Source: CAWDLX01 sp046728155 (GTDB taxonomy: Bacteria; Actinomycetota; Actinomycetes; Mycobacteriales; Micromonosporaceae). From it: DNA of 64,000 nucleotides. The first letter of the stretch is position 1. Each line of letters starts with the position of its first letter. Positions 57,400-64,000 of the stretch are shown one piece after another. The DNA is taken from NCBI GenBank assembly GCA_046728155.1, contig JBKPDY010000124.1, forward strand, positions 1 to 64,000, written 5' to 3'. The notes beneath the pieces are model-generated. The model did no database searches, was not told the DNA's origin, and was given only the letters and a program-made list of their open reading frames with translations. The position numbers were made by a program, and so were the translations under genes.

Positions 57400-57977
57400 G
57401 GCGTCGTGCTCCCCACGATGCGTACCTCGTCCATGCCGTCGATCTCGCGGAGGCGAACCTGGACCAGCTCGTCGATCGCGGTCGGGATGTTCTTGCCGAC
57501 GTAGTCGGCCCGGATCGGCAGTTCCCGGTGCCCCCGATCGACCAGTACGGCCAGCTGTACCTGCTTGGGCCGGCCCAGGTCGGCCAAGGCGTCCAGCGCG
57601 GCCCGGATCGTCCGGCCCGAGTAGAGCACGTCGTCGACGAGGATGACCCGGCGCCCGTCGACCCCCCCTGGAGGGAGATCGGTCGGGCCGATCGCACGAG
57701 TGCCGCGCAGGCGCAGGTCGTCCCGGTAGAGCGTCACGTCGAGGATGCCCGTACCGATCGCCGTACCCTCGAATGCCTGGATGCGTTCGGCGAGACGCCG
57801 GCTGAGCGGAACACCACGGGTGGGGATGCCGAGCAGAAGAGTGTCGCGGGCGCCGTCTGTCTTCTCCAGCACCTGATGGGCGATCCGGTCGACAATACGG
57901 GCCAGGTCGACACCGGAGACGATGCTCTTACCGACATCGGGCGCGTCGTCACGCGTCCCAATGACCTCACGAGCCAC
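57396..57977 (-). CDS. pyrR: Pyrimidine operon regulator PyrR
   Basis: 193-residue phosphoribosyltransferase-fold RNA-binding regulator that senses UMP. The PRPP loop is [21 protein letters not shown] near residue 108, and [20 protein letters not shown] and VTLYRDDL are family motifs. The start is GTG 57977, with AGGAGG 7 bases upstream; the longer reading upstream overlaps this ribosome binding site. A PyrR-type hairpin lies over that site, so self-repression of translation is expected, as shown for mycobacterial pyrR. Confidence 0.95.
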   Translation of the reverse strand: MAREVIGTRDDAPDVGKSIVSGVDLARIVDRIAHQVLEKTDGARDTLLLGIPTRGVPLSRRLAERIQAFEGTAIGTGILDVTLYRDDLRLRGTRAIGPTDLPPGGVDGRRVILVDDVLYSGRTIRAALDALADLGRPKQVQLAVLVDRGHRELPIRADYVGKNIPTAIDELVQVRLREIDGMDEVRIVGSTTP

Positions 57978-57980
57978 AGC

Positions 57981-58014
57981 GGACCTCCTTCCCCGCCTCA
58001 CGGGACGGGTCGTT
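57981..58014 (-). promoter_or_regulatory. PyrR-binding hairpin over the pyrR ribosome binding site
   Basis: The minus strand reads TTTAACGACCCGTCCCGTGA then GGCGGGGAAGGAGGTC. GACC pairs with GGTC and CCCG with CGGG around TGAGG, giving a stem that includes AGGAGG. The loop matches the GAGAGGC-like PyrR recognition pattern. UMP-bound PyrR would stabilise it and block translation of the operon (inference from the mycobacterial system). Confidence 0.65.
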
Positions 58015-58082
58015 AAAGGACGTCTAACTGGATACCGAGCTTATCAATCATGGTGATGTAACCAACGGCAAGGGAGGAATAC

Positions 58083-58126
58083 TTGACCGCGTGTCGCCGG
58101 GACAGTACCGTCACGCTCCGTAACGG
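58083..58126 (+). promoter_or_regulatory. bldD promoter with overlapping inverted repeat
   Basis: TTGACC (58083-58088) and TACCGT (58106-58111) with a 17-base spacer form a good promoter facing bldD. An inverted repeat CCGTCACGctcCGTAACGG (58108-58126, 7 of 8 pairs) overlaps the -10 and start region and contains a GTGACG half-site. BldD represses its own gene in Streptomyces, so this is a candidate autoregulatory operator. Confidence 0.6.
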
Positions 58127-58129
58127 TTG

Positions 58130-58161
58130 CTGGGGAGGAACCCCAGGCTCTCACTGGGGAG
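58130..58161 (+). promoter_or_regulatory. Alternative hairpins at the bldD ribosome binding site
   Basis: Three equal blocks occur in order: CTGGGG (58130-58135), CCCCAG (58141-58146) and CTGGGG (58154-58159). The middle block can pair perfectly with either neighbour. Pairing with the second hides the bldD Shine-Dalgarno GGGGAG; pairing with the first frees it. Such mutually exclusive stems suggest translational control, but no ligand is known. Confidence 0.45.
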
Positions 58162-58167
58162 TGTCTG

Positions 58168-58656
58168 ATGCCTTCTGACTACGCCAAGTCCCTCGGCGCG
58201 CGTCTGCGCTCCATCCGACAGCAGCAGGGGCTCTCCCTGCAGGGCGTCGAAGAGAAGTCGTCCGGGCGGTGGAAGGCCGTCGTGGTCGGCTCCTACGAGC
58301 GCGGTGATCGCGCGGTGACCGTCTCCCGCCTCGCCGAACTGGCCGACTTCTACCGGGTACCGGTGGCCGAGCTGCTGCCCGAGGGTGGGTCGGCCCGCGG
58401 CGAGCCCGGCAACAAGATCGTCCTCGATCTGGAGAAGCTCTACGACCACTCCAACGATGAGCTCGCCTACGTCGCCAAGTACGCCCGGGCGATCCAGCAG
58501 GCCCGCGGCGACTACAACGGGCGGGTCCTCTCGATCCGGGCCGACGACCTTCGCGCACTCGCGATCGTGTATGACGACTCGCCGACCGGCCTCGTCGACC
58601 GCCTGACCGAACAGGGCGTGCTCGTCGACGACCCGCGCGCGTTCTTCAACGGCTGA
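58168..58656 (+). CDS. bldD: Developmental master regulator BldD
   Basis: 162-residue DNA-binding protein. The N-terminal Xre-type helix-turn-helix is SLGARLRSIRQQQGLSLQGVEEKSSGRWKAVVVGSYERGDRAVTVSRLAELADFY (residues about 8-62). The C-terminal domain carries the c-di-GMP signature RGD-x8-RxxD as RGDYNGRVLSIRADD near residue 114, so it should dimerise on tetrameric c-di-GMP and repress sporulation genes, as in Streptomyces. The ATG start has GGGGAG 6 bases upstream. Divergent from the pyrR operon. Weak hairpin AGCGTC/GACGCT about 10 bases after the stop. Confidence 0.95.
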   Translation: MPSDYAKSLGARLRSIRQQQGLSLQGVEEKSSGRWKAVVVGSYERGDRAVTVSRLAELADFYRVPVAELLPEGGSARGEPGNKIVLDLEKLYDHSNDELAYVAKYARAIQQARGDYNGRVLSIRADDLRALAIVYDDSPTGLVDRLTEQGVLVDDPRAFFNG

Positions 58657-59135
58657 CCGCCAGCGTCGGGTACGGCTTCGACGCTTGGATGCACTCAGGC
58701 CTCCAGCAAGCCGCGCGTCCACCCGCGCATCCACAAACACGTCGGGACCAGTGCGGGGCGCCTCTGCGGGATGAACAGGTGCAAGCCGTACGCCGCCTAT
58801 GCGCGTGGTGTGAGCACTCTGGTGCGCTGGGTCGCAGAGCAGTCAACCAGCGCACCGACGACCCGAACCACCCCCACCACCCCACCTGTCACAAGCCCAG
58901 GTCCTACGTGAGACCTACGACCGCGTCCGGGCCGCACTCGCCCAGCTCCGAGCAGCCGAGTCATCGTCTCCGCCGCCCCGCAGCTCCCCAGTCAACACAC
59001 CGAACCGAAACCTATCCCGCCGAGTGACCTCGAACCGGCGACCCGGACCAGGTACCACCCAAGACAACATCCTTGACTGCACCCCCCACCAAGTACGTCA
59101 TCGTTGCTCCCAACGGCTTCGGTTGCCTCCGTCCG
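58657..59135. other. Gap with possible decayed coding sequence
   Basis: About 480 bases between bldD and nusB without an intact gene. Short protein-like stretches appear in different frames of the plus strand: CGAPLRDEQVQAVRRLCAWC near 58757-58820, then AQVLRETYDRVRAALAQLRA near 58890-58950. This looks like a frameshifted remnant of a small gene, but no family is recognised and third-position GC bias is lower than in real genes here. Confidence 0.3.
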
Positions 59136-59564
59136 TCAGGGCGAGGCGTACTCGGCGATCCGGCTCAACAGTCCGTTGACGAATCGCGGCGAGTCGTCGG
59201 TCGAGAGCTCCCCGGCCAGCTCGACCGCCTCGGAGATGGCCACCGGATCGTCGACGTCGTCGCGGTAGAGCAGCTCGAAGACCGCGATCCGGAGTAGGTT
59301 GCGGTCGACCACCGGCATCCGGTCCAGCGTCCATCCCTCGGCGTACGTCGAGATCAGCTCGTCGATGCGGTCCGCGTGGTCGATCACGCCCTCGATGATG
59401 AGCACGGCGTATCCCATGTGCTCGGGTCGTCCCCGCCCCATCCGGTCGAGCGTGTCGGAGAGCACCGTCCGGGCCGGTAGGTCGCGAAGGTCGGCGGAGT
59501 AGAGCACGTCCAGCGCACGCCGGCGGGATTTTCGCCGCGACGGGTTCTGCTGCGGCTGGATCAT
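59136..59564 (-). CDS. nusB: Transcription antitermination factor NusB
   Basis: 142-residue all-alpha RNA-binding protein needed for rRNA antitermination with NusE (S10). Conserved parts: RRKSRRRALDVLYSADLRD, DRMPVVDRNLLRIAVFELLYRDDVDDPVAISEAVELA and FVNGLLSRIA. ATG start at 59564, six bases after the efp stop, the common efp-nusB pairing. Confidence 0.95.
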   Translation of the reverse strand: MIQPQQNPSRRKSRRRALDVLYSADLRDLPARTVLSDTLDRMGRGRPEHMGYAVLIIEGVIDHADRIDELISTYAEGWTLDRMPVVDRNLLRIAVFELLYRDDVDDPVAISEAVELAGELSTDDSPRFVNGLLSRIAEYASP

Positions 59565-59569
59565 CGGGG

Positions 59570-60127
59570 TCAGGCACGCCCGAGGTAGCGGCCGTCCCGA
59601 GTGTCGACCTTGATCCTCTCACCGGTCGTGACGAAGAGCGGCACCATGACCGTGGCGCCTGTCTCGACCGTCGCAGGCTTGTTGCCGCCGGTGGAGCGGT
59701 CGCCCTGCAGACCCGGCTCGGTGTAGGTGATCTGTAGCACGACGCTGGCCGGCAGCTCGACGTAGAGAGGCACGCCATTGTGCACGGCGACCGTCACCTC
59801 GGCCTCGGGCAGTAGGTAGTTCGTCGCGCCACCGACCGTCGAAGCTGGCACCGGTATCTGCTCGTACGACGACAGGTCCATGAAGATGAAGTCGTCGCCG
59901 TCGGCATACAGGTACTGCATCGTGCGCTTGTCGACCGTCGCCGTGTCGACCTTCGTACCGGCGTTGAAGGTACGGTCGACAACCTTGCCGGACAGGACGT
60001 TCTTCAGCGTCGTACGGACGAAGGCGCCGCCCTTGCCCGGCTTGACGTGCTGGAACTCTACGACGGACCACAGGTCGCCATCGAGATTGAGCACCAGGCC
60101 GGGCTTGAGGTCGTTGGTGGTGGCCAT
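59570..60127 (-). CDS. efp: Elongation factor P
   Basis: 185 residues. Relieves ribosomes stalled on polyproline. The N-terminal KOW-like domain has [33 protein letters not shown]; the Lys in PGKGGA sits at the tip that enters the peptidyl-transferase centre. Two OB domains follow, with [31 protein letters not shown]. The start is ATG 60127 ([10 protein letters not shown]). No epmA/earP-type modification gene is nearby. Confidence 0.96.
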   Translation of the reverse strand: MATTNDLKPGLVLNLDGDLWSVVEFQHVKPGKGGAFVRTTLKNVLSGKVVDRTFNAGTKVDTATVDKRTMQYLYADGDDFIFMDLSSYEQIPVPASTVGGATNYLLPEAEVTVAVHNGVPLYVELPASVVLQITYTEPGLQGDRSTGGNKPATVETGATVMVPLFVTTGERIKVDTRDGRYLGRA

Positions 60128-60195
60128 GGGCGCGGGACGTCGCCTTTCGGATCGGGGTTGAGGACGGCAAAACGCCAGAAAGTCTACCCGTGGCA

Positions 60196-60239
60196 TTGAC
60201 GACGTGGCTCGGCGGTCCGATAGTTAACCACATGGTTAA
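60196..60239 (+). promoter_or_regulatory. ArsR-gene promoter and operator
   Basis: TTGACG (60196-60201) and GATAGT (60219-60224) with a 17-base spacer are followed by the perfect inverted repeat TTAACCACATGGTTAA (60224-60239), whose centre is the ArsR start codon. Predicted transcription starts at or within a base of that ATG, so the mRNA should be leaderless. The repeat is a likely ArsR self-repression site. Confidence 0.7.
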
Positions 60240-60558
60240 TAGTCAGGCTCACCCGCTGGACCGGACGTTCGCGGCTCTAGCCGACCCCACCCGGCGCGAC
60301 GTCGTCGCCTCGCTCGCCACCGGCCGCCGTACGGTCGGTGAACTCGCCGCCCCGCAGCCGATGTCGCTGGTCGCCGTCACCAAGCATCTGACCGTGCTCG
60401 AGCGGGCCGGCCTCGTCGAACGGGTCCGGCACGGCCGTACGGTCGTCTGCAGCCTGCGCGGTCGTCCCCTGGCCGAGGCCTCACGGTGGCTCGATCGCTA
60501 CTACGCCTTCTGGACCGACCGCCTGGACGCTCTCGAGTCATACCTGGGTCAGCCGTGA
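60232..60558 (+). CDS. ArsR-family transcriptional regulator
   Basis: 108-residue winged helix-turn-helix repressor: HPLDRTFAALADPTRRDVVASLATGRRTVGELAAPQPMSLVAVTKHLTVLERAGLVERVRHGRTVVCSL. No metal-binding Cys motif (ELCVC type) is present, so it belongs to the group paired with SRPBCC/AHSA1 genes rather than to arsenic or metal sensors. ATG 60232 lies inside its own operator palindrome and has no Shine-Dalgarno sequence. The SRPBCC gene follows, separated by a 171-bp junction repeat. Confidence 0.9.
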   Translation: MVNSQAHPLDRTFAALADPTRRDVVASLATGRRTVGELAAPQPMSLVAVTKHLTVLERAGLVERVRHGRTVVCSLRGRPLAEASRWLDRYYAFWTDRLDALESYLGQP

Positions 60559-60725
60559 CCGCCGAGCCGACAGCGAGTGAGCATCGCAGGGCCGTCAGGC
60601 CCGAGCCGGGGCCCCCGCGGAGACGTGGAGCGCAGCGGAGCAGCTTCGGCGAGCTTGCGAGCCGACCAACGAAGCATTGCGCGGGGTGGCAGCAGCGGAG
60701 CGAGCGCGGAGGCGAGCAGTCGTGA
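60555..60725 (+). repeat. MIRU-like junction repeat with mini-ORF (family copy 3)
   Basis: 171 bp between the ArsR and SRPBCC genes. The mini-ORF starts with GTG overlapping the ArsR stop (GTGA) and ends with TGA overlapping the next ATG (TGATG). Its 56-residue product, beginning MTAEPTASEHRRA and ending WQQRSERGGEQS, is in the same frame as, and clearly related to, the mini-ORF at 32.3 kb; the middle differs (SSFGELASRPTKHCAG). Conserved frame and exact junction placement argue that the element is shaped to keep coupling between flanking genes. Confidence 0.8.
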
Positions 60726-61171
60726 TGCACCTACGACTCGAGCGGACGCTGGCCGCGCCGCCCGTGCGGGTGTGGCACGCGCTGACTGACGCCGACGAAT
60801 TGACCCGCTGGTTCTGGCCGGCATCGTACGGGACCCTGGTGGAGGTGGATCTTCGTCCCGGTGGCTCATTGCGGATCGACGCGCCCGGACTGATGGGGGT
60901 TCAGGGCGAGTACGTGGACATCGACCCACCCCGGCTGCTCGCCTTCACGTGGCAGTGGAACGGCGAAGCGGAGCGGACGGCCGTACGGGTAGAACTGTCC
61001 CCCGTGGACGGTGGGACCCGCCTCGTCCTTGTGCACGAAGGATTCGCCGACCCGGCGACCCGCGAGAGCCACACGACCGGGTGGTCGGACTGCCTTGACC
61101 GGTTGCCCGCTCACCTCGCCGGCGACGACCGGGACCGTGCACTCTTCGATGCACGTGCACGCGACGGCTGA
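60725..61171 (+). CDS. SRPBCC (AHSA1-like) domain protein
   Basis: 148-residue START-like fold: MHLRLERTLAAPPVRVWHALTDADELTRWFWP at the start, then GGSLRIDAPG, VDIDPPRLLAFTWQWNGE and TRLVLVHEGFADPATRESHTTGWSDCLDRL. Such proteins bind hydrophobic small molecules and are commonly encoded after an ArsR regulator. Natural ligand unknown. The ATG overlaps the mini-ORF stop of the preceding repeat. Confidence 0.88.
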   Translation: MHLRLERTLAAPPVRVWHALTDADELTRWFWPASYGTLVEVDLRPGGSLRIDAPGLMGVQGEYVDIDPPRLLAFTWQWNGEAERTAVRVELSPVDGGTRLVLVHEGFADPATRESHTTGWSDCLDRLPAHLAGDDRDRALFDARARDG

Positions 61172-61237
61172 CCAGCTGGGCAGAGTTGACCTCCCGCGGG
61201 ATGCCTGTCCGGGTGCGGCTCGGCTAGCCTGATCATC

Positions 61238-62140
61238 GTGGCATCCGACGGGACCGAGGCCGCCGCGCGGCAGGCGCAGGCCGGCTCGTACCTGAGGCTG
61301 TTGCTCGTCCGGCCGGGCGAGCTGCGCGCGGCCTGGGAGAAACACGCCGAGCACGCGCAGCCCGGCGAGACCGATGCCGTCGCGATCGCCGCCGTTCTCA
61401 ACGCCGGATCCGCCTGGCCGCCGGTACCGGTGGCCGAGGTGCGCTCGGCTATCGACGGCGGTGCTCTGACGCCGCAGATGTTGGAGCGGTTCATCGAGGC
61501 GTTCGACCTCGGACCACGCCACGCCGACCAGCTGCGCGGGCTGTTGCGAGGCAGCGACTCCGTCCGGGTCATCAGCGGCTCGGCGCTCTCGGACCTGCGC
61601 CCGATCGGACCATCGCGGTACGAGACGCTCGCCATCCACGAGTTGCACACTCTCGGCGCCGACGGGCTTCCGGCCGAGCACCAGACCATCCAGGTCATCA
61701 AGTCCACTGTGGACTCGCTCGACACCTACCCGTACCGGTTCGACACCGACCAGCTCGTGGTGGAAGTGGTCCGGGGCGGCCGCGTCGGAGATGTCTACCG
61801 CGTCAATGAAGGGCTGTTCGGGGTCGACATCGTGCTCGACCGGCCGCTCGCGCAGGGCGAGACGGCTCTGATGCATTACCGGCTCACCTTCGCCTACCGC
61901 ACACCACCGCCGGCCGAGTTCCGCCGCGGGGTCATCGGCACCATGCACGACGTGACCCTCTGGGTCCAGTTCCACCCCGACAAGGTGCCGGCCCGGGTGT
62001 GGCAGGCGCGATGGGACCGGCTGGACGACGCGACCATCCTCGAGCAACAGCTGGTCGAACTGGACGGCGAGTTCTCGGCGCAGGCCCGCTACGACCACGT
62101 GGAAGATTCAATCATCGGCTTCCACTGGGCGTGGGACTGA
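61238..62140 (+). CDS. Uncharacterised protein with possible HTH-like N-terminus
   Basis: 300 residues, GTG start at 61238, not recognised with certainty. The first about 105 residues are helical (SYLRLLLVRPGELRAAWEKH, then ALTPQMLERFIEAFDLGPRHADQLRGLL), resembling the DNA-binding segment of some actinobacterial Xre-like regulators. The rest (from about residue 120) is beta-rich with TYPYRFDTDQLVVEVVRGG and HDVTLWVQFHPDKVPARVW, a possible ligand-binding domain. No signal peptide or membrane segment. It stands alone between the SRPBCC gene and a convergent aldehyde dehydrogenase gene, with no gap at the 3' ends. Confidence 0.7.
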   Translation: MASDGTEAAARQAQAGSYLRLLLVRPGELRAAWEKHAEHAQPGETDAVAIAAVLNAGSAWPPVPVAEVRSAIDGGALTPQMLERFIEAFDLGPRHADQLRGLLRGSDSVRVISGSALSDLRPIGPSRYETLAIHELHTLGADGLPAEHQTIQVIKSTVDSLDTYPYRFDTDQLVVEVVRGGRVGDVYRVNEGLFGVDIVLDRPLAQGETALMHYRLTFAYRTPPPAEFRRGVIGTMHDVTLWVQFHPDKVPARVWQARWDRLDDATILEQQLVELDGEFSAQARYDHVEDSIIGFHWAWD

Positions 62141-63562
62141 TTACTCCGCGTGCGATCCGGCGTGTGATGGTACGGCCGGCGCGTCGCCCCCGACCCACAC
62201 CGTCTTCAGGTTGCAGAACTCCCGGATCCCATGCGCCGACAGCTCTCGCCCATATCCGGAGTTGCGAACGCCGCCGAACGGGAGGTCGGGGAACGAGGTC
62301 ACCATCCCGTTGATGAAGACGGCGCCGGCGTCGAGATCCTCGGTGAACCGATGTTGCTCCTCAGCGTCGTTGGTCCAGGCGTTGGAGCCGAGCCCGAACG
62401 CGGTCGCGTTGGCCAGCTCGATCGCCTCGTCGTACGAGGACACCCTGTAGAGCCCTGCCACTGGCCCGAAGACCTCTTCCCGGTACACCCGCATCTCGGG
62501 TGTGATACCGGCGATGACCGTTGGCGGGTAGTACCAGCCCGGCCCGCCGGGGACGCTCCCTCCACACAGGACGCTCGCGCCTCGGACGACCGCGTCGCGC
62601 ACCTGCCCGTCGATGTCAACGCGCCCCTGTTCGAGGGCGAGCGGGCCGACGCCGGTCGACTCGTTCATCGGGTCGCCGACGAGGAGGGCCGCCATATTGG
62701 CCGTGAACGCCGCCGCGAACTCGTCGTAGACATCGGCGTGCACGATGAACCGTTTCGCCGCGATGCAGGACTGTCCGTTGTTCTGGCACCGGGCGGTGGT
62801 CGCCACCTGGGCGGCCTGGGCGATGTCGGCCGAGGGCATGACCACGAACGGGTCGGAGCCACCCAGCTCGAGCACCGTCTTCTTCAGCTCCCGCCCGGCG
62901 ATCGCCGCCACGGCCCGGCCGGCGCCCTCGCTGCCGGTCAGCGTCGCCGCCCGTACCCGGGCGTCGGTGAGCACCCGTTCGACCTGGTCCGAACCGATCA
63001 GCAGAGTCTGGAACGCGCCGTCCGGGAAGCCGGCCCGGGCGAACAGATCGCCCAGGTACAGCGCGGTCTGGGGAACGTTGGACGCGTGCTTCAGCAGACC
63101 GGTGTTGCCGGCCATCAGCGCCGGAGCGGCGAACCGCATAGCCTGCCACATGGGGAAGTTCCAGGGCATCACGGCCAGCACAGTCCCCAATGGACGGTAG
63201 ATCGCGTACGCTCGCCTTGCTTTCACCGTTGCCGGGTCCGCGGCCGTGTCGTCGGCGAGGAAGGACTCGGCATGGGCGGCGAAGAAGCGGCAGGCGTACG
63301 CGCACTTGCTGACCTCGGCCCGGGCGGAGGCCAGCGTCTTGCCCATCTCGGTAGTCATGATCGCCGCAACCGCGTCTCGCTCGGCGTCCAGCAGGTCGGC
63401 GGCGACGTTCATCCAGGTGGCCCGCTGCGTGAAGCTGGTGCGGCGCAGGCTCTCGAAGTCACGCGCGGCGCGCCCGATGCGCTGGTCGATCTCCGCCTCG
63501 GTCATCGGGTCGAAGCGCTTGACGACCTGTCCGGTCGCCGGGTTCGTGGTCGTGATCGCCAT
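62141..63562 (-). CDS. NAD(P)-dependent aldehyde dehydrogenase, succinate-semialdehyde type
   Basis: 473 residues. The general base Glu is in KKTVLELGGSDPFVV near residue 235 and the catalytic Cys in RCQNNGQSCIAAKRF near residue 270. YRPLGTVLAVMPWNFPMWQAMRFAAPALMAGNTGLLKHASNVPQ lines the cofactor site. The N-terminus (ITTTNPATGQVVKRFDPMTEAEID) and overall style match actinobacterial NADP-dependent succinic semialdehyde dehydrogenases (GabD1/Sad). Start is ATG 63562 with an AGAGG-type ribosome binding site. No GABA transaminase gene nearby, so the substrate is inferred. Confidence 0.9.
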   Translation of the reverse strand: MAITTTNPATGQVVKRFDPMTEAEIDQRIGRAARDFESLRRTSFTQRATWMNVAADLLDAERDAVAAIMTTEMGKTLASARAEVSKCAYACRFFAAHAESFLADDTAADPATVKARRAYAIYRPLGTVLAVMPWNFPMWQAMRFAAPALMAGNTGLLKHASNVPQTALYLGDLFARAGFPDGAFQTLLIGSDQVERVLTDARVRAATLTGSEGAGRAVAAIAGRELKKTVLELGGSDPFVVMPSADIAQAAQVATTARCQNNGQSCIAAKRFIVHADVYDEFAAAFTANMAALLVGDPMNESTGVGPLALEQGRVDIDGQVRDAVVRGASVLCGGSVPGGPGWYYPPTVIAGITPEMRVYREEVFGPVAGLYRVSSYDEAIELANATAFGLGSNAWTNDAEEQHRFTEDLDAGAVFINGMVTSFPDLPFGGVRNSGYGRELSAHGIREFCNLKTVWVGGDAPAVPSHAGSHAE

Positions 63563-63642
63563 GTCGCGCCTCTTCTCTGGGCAGGCTCCTTGAGCCGAAC
63601 CTACCGCGACCGGCCACAACGGTTCACGGCTACCGTCGGGGC

Positions 63643-64000
63643 GTGGCCGACCAGCTCGTGGAGATCGTTGAGTACGACCCCGCGTGGGTGGCCCGATTCG
63701 AGCAGGAGCGGGAGCGGGTGACCGCGGTGCTCTCCCCGTGGCTCGCCGGCGAGGTCGAACACATCGGCTCCACGGCTGTCCCGGCGCTCGCGGCGAAGCC
63801 GGTCGTCGACATGCTGGCGCCGGTCCGAAGCCTGGCGCGGGCGCGCGAGGCGGTCGACCCGTTGATCGACGACGGCTGGGTGTACTGGTCGGAGGATCCG
63901 TGCGCAGGTTACCGGCTCTGGTTCCTGCGGCCCAGGCCGGAGGCTCGGACCCATCACCTGCACGTGATCGAGGCCGACGATATCCACACCCGGGCCCTGC
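63643..64000 (+). CDS. GrpB-family protein, N-terminal part
   Basis: Runs off the end of the window after about 119 codons. GTG start at 63643. The product begins MADQLVEIVEYDPAWVARFE and contains EHIGSTAVPALAAKPVVDML, the hallmark of the GrpB/UPF0157 family (nucleotidyltransferase-like fold; EHIGSTAVPGLAAKP is the usual form). Also related to C-terminal extensions of some dephospho-CoA kinases. It diverges from the aldehyde dehydrogenase gene. Function unknown. Confidence 0.85.
   Translation, partial: MADQLVEIVEYDPAWVARFEQERERVTAVLSPWLAGEVEHIGSTAVPALAAKPVVDMLAPVRSLARAREAVDPLIDDGWVYWSEDPCAGYRLWFLRPRPEARTHHLHVIEADDIHTRAL

Overview
The window is a 64 kb piece of a high-GC actinobacterial chromosome, most likely from the Micromonosporaceae. 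The evidence is strong GC bias at third codon positions, many GTG starts, pervasive 4-bp ATGA/GTGA gene overlaps, a BldD ortholog with the c-di-GMP signature, an mIHF-type host factor next to gmk, an ATC-started infC, and an actinobacterial PriA without ATPase motifs. Nearly everything is core metabolism and information processing. No tRNA or rRNA genes, phage, transposase or CRISPR array were seen. The family-level assignment is inference.

Layout. 1-7.3 kb: the start of a substrate-binding lipoprotein gene, tyrS, an ABC ATPase with its membrane partner, an MMPL exporter and an alpha/beta hydrolase. 7.3-16.3 kb: a compact minus-strand arginine operon argC-J-B-D-F-R-G-H with an alkyladenine DNA glycosylase gene at its end. 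A perfect ARG-box palindrome overlaps the argC ribosome binding site. 16.4-22.6 kb: an accessory sugar cassette (YfhO-type membrane protein on plus; nucleotide-sugar dehydrogenase, GT2 glycosyltransferase and epimerase on minus) sits between argC and pheST, which are adjacent in many actinobacteria. 22.8-30.8 kb: infC-rpmI-rplT-trmH-type methyltransferase-pheS-pheT, preceded on the same strand by a PH-domain gene, hisG and hisE. 30.9-38.5 kb: mscL, an ECF sigma factor with a GerMN/Gmad2 membrane protein, riboflavin genes ribD-E-BA-H under an FMN riboswitch, a receiver-GGDEF regulator and rpe. 38.8-48.5 kb: a MazG-like protein, rsmB-fmt-def, a small conserved protein, priA, metK, coaBC, rpoZ, gmk, mihF. 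48.6-58.7 kb: pyrimidine operon pyrR-B-C-carA-carB-pyrD-pyrF, divergent from bldD. 59.1-64 kb: nusB, efp, an ArsR/SRPBCC pair, an unknown protein, an aldehyde dehydrogenase and a truncated GrpB-family gene.

The clearest unexplained structure is a dispersed repeat family with copies at about 16.4, 32.3 and 60.6 kb. Two copies sit exactly in gene junctions. Each carries a conserved Arg-rich mini-ORF whose start overlaps the upstream stop codon and whose stop overlaps the downstream start codon, an arrangement reminiscent of mycobacterial MIRUs. Other non-coding candidates are a short Phe-containing ORF plus an anti-Shine-Dalgarno segment before pheS, two mutually exclusive hairpins at the bldD ribosome binding site, a palindromic insertion that extends PyrD by about 80 residues, and an over-represented palindrome GTCCAC(A/T)GTGGAC scattered through the window.

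Functional links. Arginine and pyrimidine pathways share carbamoyl phosphate (carAB, argF, pyrB). Each has its own local control: ArgR with the ARG box, and PyrR with a leader hairpin over the pyrR ribosome binding site. BldD (c-di-GMP sensor) and the receiver-GGDEF protein may belong to the same signalling network, but nothing in the sequence links them directly.
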